Below are positions 44,213 through 52,875 of a stretch of DNA of 64,000 nucleotides, piece by piece; the stretch's first letter is position 1; each line of letters begins with the position of its first letter. Where the stretch lies: NCBI RefSeq assembly GCF_001718695.1, contig NZ_CP013422.1:682001-746000 (forward strand), given 5' to 3'. The notes under the pieces were generated by a model. That model was not told the origin of the DNA. It saw only the letters and a program-made list of their open reading frames with translations, and made no database searches. The position numbers were made by a program, and so were the translations under genes. This DNA is from Burkholderia ubonensis. Lineage in GTDB: Bacteria > Pseudomonadota > Gammaproteobacteria > Burkholderiales > Burkholderiaceae.

Positions 44213-45091
44213 TCAGCCTGCCGCGGTGACGGTGCGCAGGAACGCGCGCACGGCGGGCGCCTTCTCGAAGCGCCGGCACGCGAGCGCGAGCTCGGACGTG
44301 ATCGGCTTGCCCGCGAGCGGCCGGTAGACGACGCCCGGCAGCGACACGCAGCGGGCGAGCGCGTCCGGAATCACGGCGACCCAGCCGTTCACCGACACGC
44401 ACGCCAGCACCGCGAGCAGCCCGCCCGGGCGCGCGGCGATCACGGGCGCGAAGCGCCCGCGTCGCGCGACTTCCAGCGTGCCGAGCTCCTGCTCGGGCAC
44501 CGCGAAGCGCGCGCCGGCCAGCGCGGCGGCCTTGATCGTCGCCATCGCGGCGAACGGCGAATCGGCCGGCACCGCCGCGACGAACACGTCGCGCTGCAGC
44601 GTGACGGTGCGCAGTTCGCCGGGCAGCGGCATCGGCGGCCGCACGTAGGCGACGTCGAGCCGGCCCGCGTCGATCTGCTTCGCGACGTCGTCCATCGGCA
44701 CCTCGCGCAGGTTGAGCTCGATGCGCGGATGCGCGGCGCGAAACGCGCCGATCGTGCGCTGCAGCGTGCCCGAATAGACCGCCGACGACACGTAGCCGAC
44801 CTCGATCCGCCCCAGCTCGCCGCGCTCGGCCAGCGCCGCGAGCTCGCGGCCGCGCTGCAGGTGCTCGAGCGCGGCGCTCGCTTCGCCGAGGTAGGCCTCG
44901 CCCGCGGCGCTCAGCGCGACCGCGCGCCGCGACCGGTGAAACAGGCGCACGCCCAGCAGCCGCTCCGCTTCCTGGATCTGCCGCGTGAGCGCCGGCGGCG
45001 CCATGTCGAGCTCGTCGGCCGCGCGGGCGAAGTGGAGATGGCGCGCGACGGCGAGGAACGCGCGGACGTGACGGAATTCGAGGCGGTCCAT
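44213..45091 (-). CDS. LysR-type transcriptional regulator
   Basis: A 292-residue LysR regulator starting MDRLEFRHVRAFLAVARHLH with HTH LDMAPPALTRQIQEAERLLG. The start at 45091 gives the classic EFRHVRAFLAVA opening. Its start lies 100 bases from the start of the divergent MFS efflux gene, which is the likely target. Such a pair usually encodes an inducible drug or metabolite exporter and its activator. Confidence 0.91.
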   Translation of the reverse strand: MDRLEFRHVRAFLAVARHLHFARAADELDMAPPALTRQIQEAERLLGVRLFHRSRRAVALSAAGEAYLGEASAALEHLQRGRELAALAERGELGRIEVGYVSSAVYSGTLQRTIGAFRAAHPRIELNLREVPMDDVAKQIDAGRLDVAYVRPPMPLPGELRTVTLQRDVFVAAVPADSPFAAMATIKAAALAGARFAVPEQELGTLEVARRGRFAPVIAARPGGLLAVLACVSVNGWVAVIPDALARCVSLPGVVYRPLAGKPITSELALACRRFEKAPAVRAFLRTVTAAG

Positions 45092-45191
45092 GATTGCGGA
45101 AATCGTCAACAAAACTGCGTGGGAATATCAATGACGGGCAATACGGGCCAAGCCTAGCATACGGCTCGTCCTTCCTGTTCCGGAGCCCCCG

Positions 45192-46751
45192 ATGTCCGAG
45201 TCCTCCCCGGCGCCGGCCGAGCGGCGCGCCGCCGTCCGCGTGCCCGCCGCCGCGACGCTCGCCGTCGCGTCCGCGACCTGTTCGCTGATCGTGCTCGACA
45301 CCAACGTGGTCGCCGTGTCGCTGCCGAGCATCGCGCGCGGCTTCCACGCGAGCTTCGCCGACATCGAGTGGGTCGTGAGCGCGTACATGACCGCGTTCGC
45401 CGCGTGCCTGCTGCCCGCCGGCGGGCTCGCGGACCGCTTCGGCCGCAGGCGGATGCTGGCCGCGGGCCTCGCGATCTTCTTCGTCGCGTCGCTCGGCTGC
45501 GGGCTCGCGCCGTCGGCCGGCTGGCTGATCGCCGCGCGCGCGGTCAAGGGCGGCGGCGCGGCGCTGTTGCTGACGGCGGCGCTGGCGGTGATCGCGAACC
45601 GCTTTCCGGAAGGGCGCGAGCGCACGCGCGCGTGGGCGGTCTGGGGAATGTGCATGGGCGTCGCGACCGCGGTCGCGCCGCTCGTCGGCGGCGCGATCAC
45701 GCAGTGGATCGGCTGGCGCTGGGTGTTCCTGCTCAACCTGCCGGCGTGCGCGCTGCTGGCCGCGGGCGCGCGCGTCGCGATCGACGAGTCGCGCGATCCG
45801 CACGCGAAGCGCGTCGACAGCGTCGGCAGCCTGCTGTTCGGCGCGGCGCTCGCATGCGGGATCGCCGCGCTGATCGACGCGCCGTCGCACGGCTGGCTGT
45901 CGCCGGGCACGCTCGGCCGCTTCGCGCTCGGCGCCGCGCTGTTCGCGGGCTTCGTCGCCGCGGAGCGCTGGCAGGCGCGGCCGATGATCGACCTCGCGCT
46001 GTTCCGCGCGCCGCGCTTCGTCGGCGCGGTGCTGGCGATGTTCAGCTACGCGGCGTGCGCGCAGGTGATGATGACGTTCCTGCCGCTCTACCTGCAGAAC
46101 GCGTTCGGCATGTCGGCGATCGACGCGGGGCTCGGCATGCTGCCGTTCGCGTTCGCGATGATCGTCGGGCCATCGTTCGGCGCGGCGCTGGCGGCGCGCG
46201 TGCCGGCCGGCGGCGTGCTGGCCGGCGGGCTCGCGCTGATCGGCGCGGGCAACCTGCTGACCGCGGCGCTCACCGCGAGCGGCGACTATCGCCTCGTCGC
46301 GCTCGGGATGTTCGTGACGGGATGCGGCGCCGGCATCATGAACGGCGACACGCAGAAGGCGATCATGGCGTGCGTGCCGCCGCACCGCACCGGGATGGCG
46401 TCCGGCATCAGCACGACGACGCGCTTCTCCGCGATCGTGACGGCGGTCGGCGTGCTCGGCGCGGTGCTCGCCGCGCGCGCGCACGCGCAGCTCGTGCGAC
46501 GGCTGTCCGCGATGCCGGACGTACGCGCGTTCGTCGATGCGCCGTTCATGTCGAGCCTGCTGGCCGGCGATCTCACGCAGGCGCTCGCACGCCTGCCGCC
46601 GACGGCCGCGCGCGTGCTGCACGACGTCGCGCCGGCGGCGTTCGCGGCCGGGTTTTCGACGGCACTGACGGTGAGCGGTGTGCTCGCGCTGGTTGGCGCT
46701 GCGGTCGCCTATTGGTTGCTCGTGCAACCGATGCGCGATGTGGGTGTGTGA
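45192..46751 (+). CDS. MFS drug transporter, DHA2 (EmrB/QacA) type
   Basis: A 519-residue, 14-helix proton-driven exporter of the DHA2 family. Motif D1 is seen in TM1 (LIVLDTNVVAVSLPSI), motif A in GGLADRFGRRRML, the antiporter motif C region in GVATAVAPLVGGAITQWIGWRW, and the C-terminal half follows to YWLLVQPMRDVG. It would export hydrophobic drugs or metabolites. It is divergent from a LysR gene with only 100 bases between starts. No membrane-fusion partner is adjacent, so single-component efflux across the inner membrane is likely. Confidence 0.93.
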   Translation: MSESSPAPAERRAAVRVPAAATLAVASATCSLIVLDTNVVAVSLPSIARGFHASFADIEWVVSAYMTAFAACLLPAGGLADRFGRRRMLAAGLAIFFVASLGCGLAPSAGWLIAARAVKGGGAALLLTAALAVIANRFPEGRERTRAWAVWGMCMGVATAVAPLVGGAITQWIGWRWVFLLNLPACALLAAGARVAIDESRDPHAKRVDSVGSLLFGAALACGIAALIDAPSHGWLSPGTLGRFALGAALFAGFVAAERWQARPMIDLALFRAPRFVGAVLAMFSYAACAQVMMTFLPLYLQNAFGMSAIDAGLGMLPFAFAMIVGPSFGAALAARVPAGGVLAGGLALIGAGNLLTAALTASGDYRLVALGMFVTGCGAGIMNGDTQKAIMACVPPHRTGMASGISTTTRFSAIVTAVGVLGAVLAARAHAQLVRRLSAMPDVRAFVDAPFMSSLLAGDLTQALARLPPTAARVLHDVAPAAFAAGFSTALTVSGVLALVGAAVAYWLLVQPMRDVGV

Positions 46752-47024
46752 TGGGGCGGTTCTGGCTGGGTGATGTGGCGGGGTGACGTGGCGGTACGGT
46801 GCGTGCGGCAGCCGCGGTTGCGTTTCATGTTCGAGCGGGCTGCTCGTGAACTCGTTCGATGCGCCGATGCACGACGCCTCCGTCATCGTACGGCGCAGCA
46901 TTTGCATCGGTGATGGCGCCGCGCCGCGCGGACATCGCAGTCGCGTTCGTGGCGATGTCAGTCTTTACCGAGCGTTCGACCGCTGCCGCACGCGACGCCA
47001 CGCACGCGCGTCGGCACACCGGCC

Positions 47025-48203
47025 TCAGCGCGCCTTCATCGCGATCCGATGGGCGCGCGTCGCGCGTGCGGCGCTCGGCTGCGGTGTCGCGTCGCACTGC
47101 GTCGGTTGCCTGCGTCGACCGCGCCGCGCGGATTCGGCCGCCGCGCCGGCGAGCGGTGCGGCGATGGACGTCGGCGCACGCGCGGCGACGGCCGTGACGG
47201 CCGGCAGCGCGGATTCTGCGTCGAGCCATGCGCGCGTCGCTTCGACGATCAGCCCGCGCAGCCAGCGTACCGCGTCCGCGCAGGCGCCGGTTTCGTCCCA
47301 GGCGAGCCGGTACGTGATGTCGGGTGGTTGAGCCGGCAGCGCAACGATGCCCAGCGGCAACAGCTTCGCGTAGTGGCTCGCGAGCCGGTAGGTCGTGGTC
47401 AGGACCAGATCGGAGCGCACCAGCGCATGGGCGGCGAGCTCGAAATGCGGCAGCGTGACCGCGATCCGGCGCTGCAGGCCGACGCGTTCGAGCTGCCGGT
47501 CGATCGCGCCGGACGCTTCGAGCCACGACGGCGTCGGGCACAACTGCGGCGCGTGCGCGAATTCCTCCGCGGTCATCGCGCCGCGGCGCGCGAGCGGATG
47601 CGTGGCGCGCATCAGGCAGACGACGCGGTCGTCGAACAGGTCGTCCTGCCGGAATCGCGACGCGCGGGCGGGGCGGTTGTCGATCACGACGTCGAGCTCG
47701 CCGTCGGCGAGCGCGCGTTCGGCGTCGAAGCCGTCGCCGAGCGGATGGAACACCAGCGTCGCGTGCGGCGCGTGCTCGCGGAACAGCGCGACGAGCTTCG
47801 GCACGAACAGCACGTTCAGGTAGTCGGGGCAGCCGATCCGGTAGGTGCGCACCGACGTGCGCGCATCGAACCTCGGCTGCTGATGGCGAATGAAGTCGAT
47901 CACGCGCAGCGCGTTGCGCAGCGGCTCGACGAGCCGCGCGCCGAACTCGGTCGGCACCATCCCGTAGCGGCTGCGCACCAGCAGCGGATCGCCGAGCAGC
48001 GTGCGCAGGCGCTTGAGCGCCGCGCTCGTCGCCGGCTGCGACAGGTTCAGGCGCACCGCCGCGCGCGACACCGTGCGCTCGGTCAGCAGCACGAGCAGGA
48101 GCCGCATCAGCCGCGCGTCGAGCAGGTCGAGCGCGCCGCCTGCGTCGCGGGTGTCGGCGATAGCGCCGTGCTTTGCCGGTGGGTTGCGCATGTCGCTATC
48201 CAT
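47025..48203 (-). CDS. LysR-type regulator, NodD/NahR-like, with long C-terminal tail
   Basis: A 392-residue LysR regulator, longer than the usual 290-330. After a 28-residue leader it has LLDARLMRLLLVLLTERTVS, RLNLSQPATSAALKRLRTLL and LLVRSRYGMVPTEFGARL, the LysR group with NodD/NahR/LinR. The effector domain ends near VRWLRGLIVEATRAWLD, and a tail of about 65 residues rich in Ala, Arg and Pro follows to AHRIAMKAR. The tail has no LysR counterpart, so it may be read-through of a shifted stop. A second in-frame ATG lies at 48191. No divergent target gene adjoins it. Confidence 0.85.
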   Translation of the reverse strand: MDSDMRNPPAKHGAIADTRDAGGALDLLDARLMRLLLVLLTERTVSRAAVRLNLSQPATSAALKRLRTLLGDPLLVRSRYGMVPTEFGARLVEPLRNALRVIDFIRHQQPRFDARTSVRTYRIGCPDYLNVLFVPKLVALFREHAPHATLVFHPLGDGFDAERALADGELDVVIDNRPARASRFRQDDLFDDRVVCLMRATHPLARRGAMTAEEFAHAPQLCPTPSWLEASGAIDRQLERVGLQRRIAVTLPHFELAAHALVRSDLVLTTTYRLASHYAKLLPLGIVALPAQPPDITYRLAWDETGACADAVRWLRGLIVEATRAWLDAESALPAVTAVAARAPTSIAAPLAGAAAESARRGRRRQPTQCDATPQPSAARATRAHRIAMKAR

Positions 48204-48747
48204 GTCGCTATCCGTTCACGCGGTGCGTCGGCGTTCGAAGGTGCGCCAGCCGTCGAAGATGCACCGGCAGCCGACAGGCCGTCCGCGCGACATCGATGCG
48301 TGGCTGCGGCACGCCGCGATTCACGGCCGCTCGCGCAGTGGTAGTAGCGATCCGCCCCGCATCTGCGTTCGGCCATTCGGCGGCCGGTTCGCTGTCGGCG
48401 TCGGTTTTTCTGCGCATGCACGAGGCGGGTCCGCCGCGGCAAACCGCATGCGCATGTTCGCGCGTCGCCGCAAGCCTGGCGCGGCGTTCGATCGCTTCGA
48501 CGCGGGTTTGCGGTCGCACGCGTTGTCTCCTTCCATGGCCGCGGCGTGCGCCGTGCATGCAGCGCGGGCGGACCGCCGTGGACGTCATATGTCCCATTCG
48601 TCCGCGAGTATGGGCGGCGGGCGCGGCAATGGGAAATTAAATATTCGGCAGGCCGCCATTCAAAAAACGAATGGCGCGCAGCGGTGACGGCACGCGAATT
48701 GCGAACGGGTGAGTTCCATCCATTCATCGACATCAAGCGGAGGTGTC
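48204..48747. other. Intergenic region
   Basis: A 544-base gap between the LysR gene and a small lipoprotein-like gene. Several open frames exist on both strands but with repetitive Arg/Ala composition and no start signals. An 8-bp hairpin CGCCATTC/GAATGGCG with an A-rich loop lies at 48654-48676, about 70 bases before the downstream gene. Nothing else was recognised. Confidence 0.5.
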
Positions 48748-49038
48748 ATGCAGCGATATTCCATTCGTCACGTATCGCGGGCCGTCTTCGCCGGCATCCT
48801 GATCGCCGGCCTGGCGGCGGGGGCAGGCTGTCAGAAGAAGAGCGAAACCGACACGGGCGCCGGCGCCACTTCGGACGCGAGCGCCGTGGGCGGCATGTCG
48901 CCCGCGCCATCGACCGCACCGTCGGGCACGCCGAGCAGCGGCGCGGCGGGCGCCGACAGCGGCACGGCCGGCACCACCGGCGGCGCGGCCAGCATGCCGG
49001 GCGCGGCGTCGGGGACGACGGGCGCGAGCGGCGGCTGA
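48748..49038 (+). CDS. Small Gly/Ala/Ser-rich secreted or lipoprotein
   Basis: A 96-residue protein with an N-terminal signal (VSRAVFAGILIAGLAAGAGC) and a long low-complexity Ser/Gly/Ala/Pro-rich tail (SGTPSSGAAGADSGTAG and similar). The Cys at the end of the signal could be lipidated, although GAGC is a weak lipobox. GGAGGT before the ATG at 48748 supports this start. Such tails are common in small surface proteins of this genus; no function was recognised. Confidence 0.65.
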   Translation: MQRYSIRHVSRAVFAGILIAGLAAGAGCQKKSETDTGAGATSDASAVGGMSPAPSTAPSGTPSSGAAGADSGTAGTTGGAASMPGAASGTTGASGG

Positions 49039-49289
49039 TCGCGCCTCGCGGGGCGGCGCCGGGCGGCACGTGCAGCACCGCCCGCGCTGCGCCGCCGCAA
49101 TGGCGGAGCCAGGCGGCACGCGCGCTCTCGGGCGCGCGGCCGCGCTACGCGTGTGTGAAAGATTTGCAAGGACCGTTGTAGCGATTCCCGGCGCCGATGG
49201 CGCTCGTCACGCGGCCGATCGCAGCCGCCGGCTGACGACGGCGGCGGCCCGTCCGGACCGCGCTGCAAGGTCCCGAACAAGGAGGTGCG

Positions 49290-49850
49290 ATGCAGAACGC
49301 GGAATCGAACCCAACCCCGCAACAGCAGCGGGAACAGATCAAGCAGAGCCCGGTGAAGACGCCCGCGGCCGGTGGCGACATGCCGGATGCGGCGACCCAG
49401 GCTGCCGAAGTGGCCAAACGGCCGCAAACGCCCGAATCGGTCGCGGGCAAAACGCCGACCGGCCTGCCGCCGATCGACGTCGACGCCCGCACGAGCGACA
49501 GCGGCGATCCGGTGCGCCGAGCCGCGAGCCGGATCGTCACGCTGGACAACGCGAACATGGCGGCGACCGACAACACCGTCGACGTCGACGGCAAGGGCAT
49601 GGAGGCGCGCCAGGGAGCGTCGAAGTGGCAGGACAACGTGATCTATTCGAACGCGTCGCTCGACAACGCGGTGAACACGCCGGCCGACGGCCTCGGCGGC
49701 TTCGAAAGCCGTCCGGGCGGCAACATGCCGCTGATCGCCGCGCGGCCCGGCTGGCAGGTCACGTACGTCGGCGACGTCGACGTCGTGACCGAGCATGGCG
49801 CCGGCGCACGCGTCGAGCATGTGATTCGTTTCGAGCGCACCAGCAACTGA
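49290..49850 (+). CDS. DUF3005-like hypothetical protein
   Basis: A 186-residue hydrophilic protein of unknown function with an acidic, Pro-rich N-terminal half (KQSPVKTPAAGGDMPD) and a conserved-looking C-terminal part (TDNTVDVDGKGMEARQG, WQDNVIYSNASLDNAV, GGFESRPGGNMPLIAARPGW). This resembles the DUF3005 family found mostly in Burkholderia. AAGGAGGTGC precedes the ATG. No signal peptide is seen, and a strong hairpin follows. The family call rests on memory of its motifs. Confidence 0.65.
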   Translation: MQNAESNPTPQQQREQIKQSPVKTPAAGGDMPDAATQAAEVAKRPQTPESVAGKTPTGLPPIDVDARTSDSGDPVRRAASRIVTLDNANMAATDNTVDVDGKGMEARQGASKWQDNVIYSNASLDNAVNTPADGLGGFESRPGGNMPLIAARPGWQVTYVGDVDVVTEHGAGARVEHVIRFERTSN

Positions 49851-49865
49851 CGGCGCGCCCGTCAC

Positions 49866-49895
49866 GCGGCGGATCGCCGAACGGCGATCCGCCGC
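49866..49895. terminator. Bidirectional terminator hairpin
   Basis: A perfect 13-bp stem: GCGGCGGATCGCC (49866-49878) pairs with GGCGATCCGCCGC (49883-49895), with a four-base loop GAAC. It sits in the 51-base gap between convergent genes (stops at 49850 and 49902), as expected of a shared terminator, though the T-runs are short. Confidence 0.75.
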
Positions 49896-49901
49896 CATCA
49901 T

Positions 49902-50666
49902 TTACTGCGGGCCGAGTTCCTGCGCCGACGTATCCGCGTCATTGCCTTGCGCGACCAGCACGTGAATGTCGTTCGGCGTCACGTCGGCGATGCCGCCCGA
50001 CGGAATCGTCAGCAGCAGCCAGTCGGCGTTGTTGTTGATCGTCACCGGCGGAGTCGTCAGGATCGGCGCCTTGCTGCCGGCCGTCGTGACGATCACCTGA
50101 TAGGTGCCGCCGTTCAGGTAGATCGAATCCTCGCCGGACGACGGCGACGCGTTCTGGTACGCGGCGCCGCTCAGCGTCGGGCTCTGCATCGTGATGTCGG
50201 TGCCCGGCGCCACGACGTAGACGTCGACGTTCTGCGCATTCGGCGACGCGTTGAAGCTGCGCACCCGCGCCTTGTCCGACAGCAGGGGCTTGGCGAACGG
50301 ATCGTCGATCACCGAGATCAGCGTCGACTTGCTCGGCAGCGCGATCGTCGTGTAGTGGTGCCCGTTCGCGGCGCTGAAGGTCTGCGCCGCGATGGTCGTC
50401 GTCGTGCCCGACACGTCGTAGCTGGCGTTCTCCGTGCCGGAATCGATGTCGTGATAGCGCGTCACGCCCTTGTACGCGACGCCCGACGCGTCGATCTTCG
50501 CGTTCAGGTAGTAGTCGAGGTTCGGGCCGCTCGGCACCGCGTTGATGAAGCGGCCCTGCGGATGGGAGATGCCGAGCTCGGTGCCGACGTCGTTGCCGTC
50601 TCCACCGCATGCCGTGAGCATGGTGATGACCGAGCACAGCGCCACTATCGTTCGAATGGATTTCAT
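49902..50666 (-). CDS. DUF4397 domain lipoprotein
   Basis: A 254-residue lipoprotein: signal MKSIRTIVALCSVITML ending in lipobox LTACGG. The mature part is a DUF4397-type beta domain (GRFINAVPSGPNLDYYLNAK, VRSFNASPNAQNVDVYVVAP, GGTYQVIVTTAGSKAP). DUF4397 proteins are secreted or surface proteins of unknown function, often with PNAPNVDVY-like motifs. AGAGGA lies before the ATG at 50666. It is convergent with the DUF3005-like gene. It is a single-gene unit. Confidence 0.85.
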   Translation of the reverse strand: MKSIRTIVALCSVITMLTACGGDGNDVGTELGISHPQGRFINAVPSGPNLDYYLNAKIDASGVAYKGVTRYHDIDSGTENASYDVSGTTTTIAAQTFSAANGHHYTTIALPSKSTLISVIDDPFAKPLLSDKARVRSFNASPNAQNVDVYVVAPGTDITMQSPTLSGAAYQNASPSSGEDSIYLNGGTYQVIVTTAGSKAPILTTPPVTINNNADWLLLTIPSGGIADVTPNDIHVLVAQGNDADTSAQELGPQ

Positions 50667-51529
50667 GTCGTCCTCTCGTTCAGGAGTTACCTGCTGGCGA
50701 TGCGGTGTCGCCGCGCGGAGCATCGCGCGGGACGCAGCGCCTGGATTGAAGAATGATTGCTGTCCGCCAGAGCGGCGGCGCATGGATGCCGCAACGCGCG
50801 TGCCCGCACGGCGAGATGCGCGCGATCGCGCCGACGGTGGGAGCGTTGCGCACGACGCGCGATGCGCGTGATGCGCGAGCGCGCGATTCGCGGCACACGT
50901 TTGTAAAAAGGAGCGATTGGGCGCGCCACGAGATGAGGCTCGCATCGCTGCCGGATCCGCACATGCAGGAAAAGCGTTTAAAACGCAACGCGATTCATGA
51001 GAGCAATGCGCGTGGACGTAGTCGATGGCTACTTCTTGTTGGTTGCGTGCGCATCGATCTGATTGGAGCAAACCATTGATGATGAGCAGTCCGCTGGACA
51101 CGGGAGTTCGATGCGCATCCGCCGACGCACGCGTGACATGCGGGCGACCTCAGCGGCGCTCGACATGCTGAACACGCTCGGGGCGCTGCACCTCCGACCG
51201 AATACCCGCGCATCGGAGCATCGTGCTCCATGCATGAACCTATGCATGTCCTGCCGAGCGATCGGCAGTGCATCGAGCAGCGCGCACAGTTTCAGGTCGC
51301 CATGCGCCGCGCGCCGACGACTCCGCAAGCAACCGTCGACTCGCACAAACACCACGCGCCACGGCAACGACACAGCGCGTCCCGGGCGGCGCCACCCGCC
51401 GAGCGCCCAGCGATCGTTTAACCAGCCGAAACAATCTGTTCACTGAAAAGGGCATGATCTTCGGCGATCATGCAGGCATACTGTCGCCCATGTTGTCCGA
51501 TGCCGTCGAATCGACGCGCGCTTGTCCTC
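50667..51529. other. Long intergenic region
   Basis: An 863-base gap between divergent lipoprotein genes. Several open frames exist (for example 51063-51446) but they have Arg/Ser/Ala-biased composition and no family resemblance. An 8-bp stem GCATGATC/GATCATGC lies at 51452-51473, about 60 bases before the next gene. Nothing else was seen. Confidence 0.5.
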
Positions 51530-51862
51530 ATGTCCATCCCAGTACTGTTTCCATCCCTGCGATGGTTGACCATCGCGGCGGCTGCATGCTTGCTCGCCGC
51601 GTGCTCGACCGCCTCCGACGTGACCACGACGTCGAATCCGAACGTGTTCACCGTGTCCACGCGCACGGTCGGCGTGTCGACGACGTGGGCCGACGCCCAT
51701 GAAAAAGCCGTCAGCGAAGCGACCAGCTACTGCACGCAGCGCGGGATGCGCGCCAGCATGAAACAGGAGTCGCTGAGCGCCGGCCGCCGCGTCGACGCGC
51801 GCTCGGAGCTGGCGTTCGAGTGCCATCCGACCTTCGAGACGGCGTCGAACCCGCGCAGCTGA
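51530..51862 (+). CDS. Small lipoprotein, 110 residues
   Basis: A 110-residue lipoprotein: signal LRWLTIAAAACLLAAC with lipobox LLAAC, then a folded domain with SNPNVFTVSTRTVGVSTTWA, KAVSEATSYCTQRGMRASMK and a Cys near the end (FECHP) that may pair with the Cys of SYCTQRG. The start at 51530 gives a compact signal peptide. The type is frequent in Burkholderia and related genera, function unknown. Confidence 0.78.
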   Translation: MSIPVLFPSLRWLTIAAAACLLAACSTASDVTTTSNPNVFTVSTRTVGVSTTWADAHEKAVSEATSYCTQRGMRASMKQESLSAGRRVDARSELAFECHPTFETASNPRS

Positions 51863-51968
51863 GCATCGCGTCACCCGCACGACTGCGGCGATCCGCCGTG
51901 CAATCCGCGCTACCGGCCCGCGCCGCCGTCTACCGGCGGCGCGGGCCGTGTCGCGCGCATCTGGCGCG

Positions 51969-52859
51969 TCACGCCGGCTGCGCGTCGTACAGCTTCACGC
52001 ACGCGGAGAAGTCGAGTCCGCCCAGCCCCTGCTGGCTCATCGACTGATAGAGCTGCTGCGCGAGCGCGCCCATCCACACCGGCTGGCGCGCGTGCCGCGC
52101 GGCTTCGGTCGCGAGCCCGAGGTCCTTCAGCATCAGGTTCGCGGCGAAGCCGCCGCTGTAGCCGCGCGCGGCGGGCGCCGCGGGCAGCACGCCCGGGTAC
52201 GGGTTGCAGCTGTCCGAGCTCCAGCAGCGGCCGGTCGACGTGTTGATGATGCCGGCCAGCACCGCGGGCTCGATGCCGAGCGCCGCGCCGAGCGCCATCG
52301 CCTCCGACACGCCCATCATCGAGATGCCGAGCAGCAGGTTGTTGCAGATCTTCGCGATCTGGCCGGTGCCGGTGCCGCCGCAGTGCACGACGTTCTTTCC
52401 CATGTCGAGCAGCACCGGGCGGATCTGCTCGAACAGCGCGGCGTGAGCGCCGACCATGAAGGTCAGCGTGCCGGCTTGCGCACCGGCGGTGCCGCCGGAC
52501 ACCGGCGCGTCCGCGAACGCGGAGTCCCGCCGCGCGGCCGCGTCGGCGATCGCGCGCACCGTGCCGGGGTCGATCGTGCTGCAGTCGACCAGCGTCGCGC
52601 CGGCGCGCGCGCCCGCGAGCACGCCGTCGTCGCCGAGATAGACGGCGCGCACGTGCGGCGCTGCCGGCAGCATCGTGATCACGAGCGCGGCGCGCGCCGC
52701 CGCGTCGCGCGGCGAGCCGGCGGCGGTCGCGCCCGCGCGCATCGCGGCGTCGACCGCGTGCGCGTCGAGATCGAACACCGTCAGCGCGTGGCCGGCCTCG
52801 AGCAGGTTGGCGGCCATGGGGCCGCCCATGTTGCCGAGCCCGATGAATGCGATTTCCAT
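51969..52859 (-). CDS. mmsB: 3-hydroxyisobutyrate dehydrogenase
   Basis: A 296-residue NAD-dependent dehydrogenase of valine degradation, oxidising 3-hydroxyisobutyrate to methylmalonate semialdehyde. The NAD motif is FIGLGNMGGPMA (GLGNMG at residues 7-12), the substrate loop DAPVSGGTAGAQAGTLTF, and the catalytic lysine K170 in GQIAKICNN. The start at 52859 yields the normal N-terminus MEIAFIGLGNMG. It lies 16 bases after mmsA on the same strand; the two enzymes catalyse successive steps. Confidence 0.96.
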   Translation of the reverse strand: MEIAFIGLGNMGGPMAANLLEAGHALTVFDLDAHAVDAAMRAGATAAGSPRDAAARAALVITMLPAAPHVRAVYLGDDGVLAGARAGATLVDCSTIDPGTVRAIADAAARRDSAFADAPVSGGTAGAQAGTLTFMVGAHAALFEQIRPVLLDMGKNVVHCGGTGTGQIAKICNNLLLGISMMGVSEAMALGAALGIEPAVLAGIINTSTGRCWSSDSCNPYPGVLPAAPAARGYSGGFAANLMLKDLGLATEAARHARQPVWMGALAQQLYQSMSQQGLGGLDFSACVKLYDAQPA

Positions 52860-52875
52860 GTTCCGGCTCCTCGCG

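Noticed and set aside
44157..46907. 916-codon minus-strand open frame
   Set aside because: It crosses the LysR gene in another frame and is antisense to the MFS gene; no start signal or domain.
51063..51446. 127-codon plus-strand open frame in the intergenic region
   Set aside because: Composition is Arg/Ser/Ala biased with no ribosome binding site or recognisable domain.
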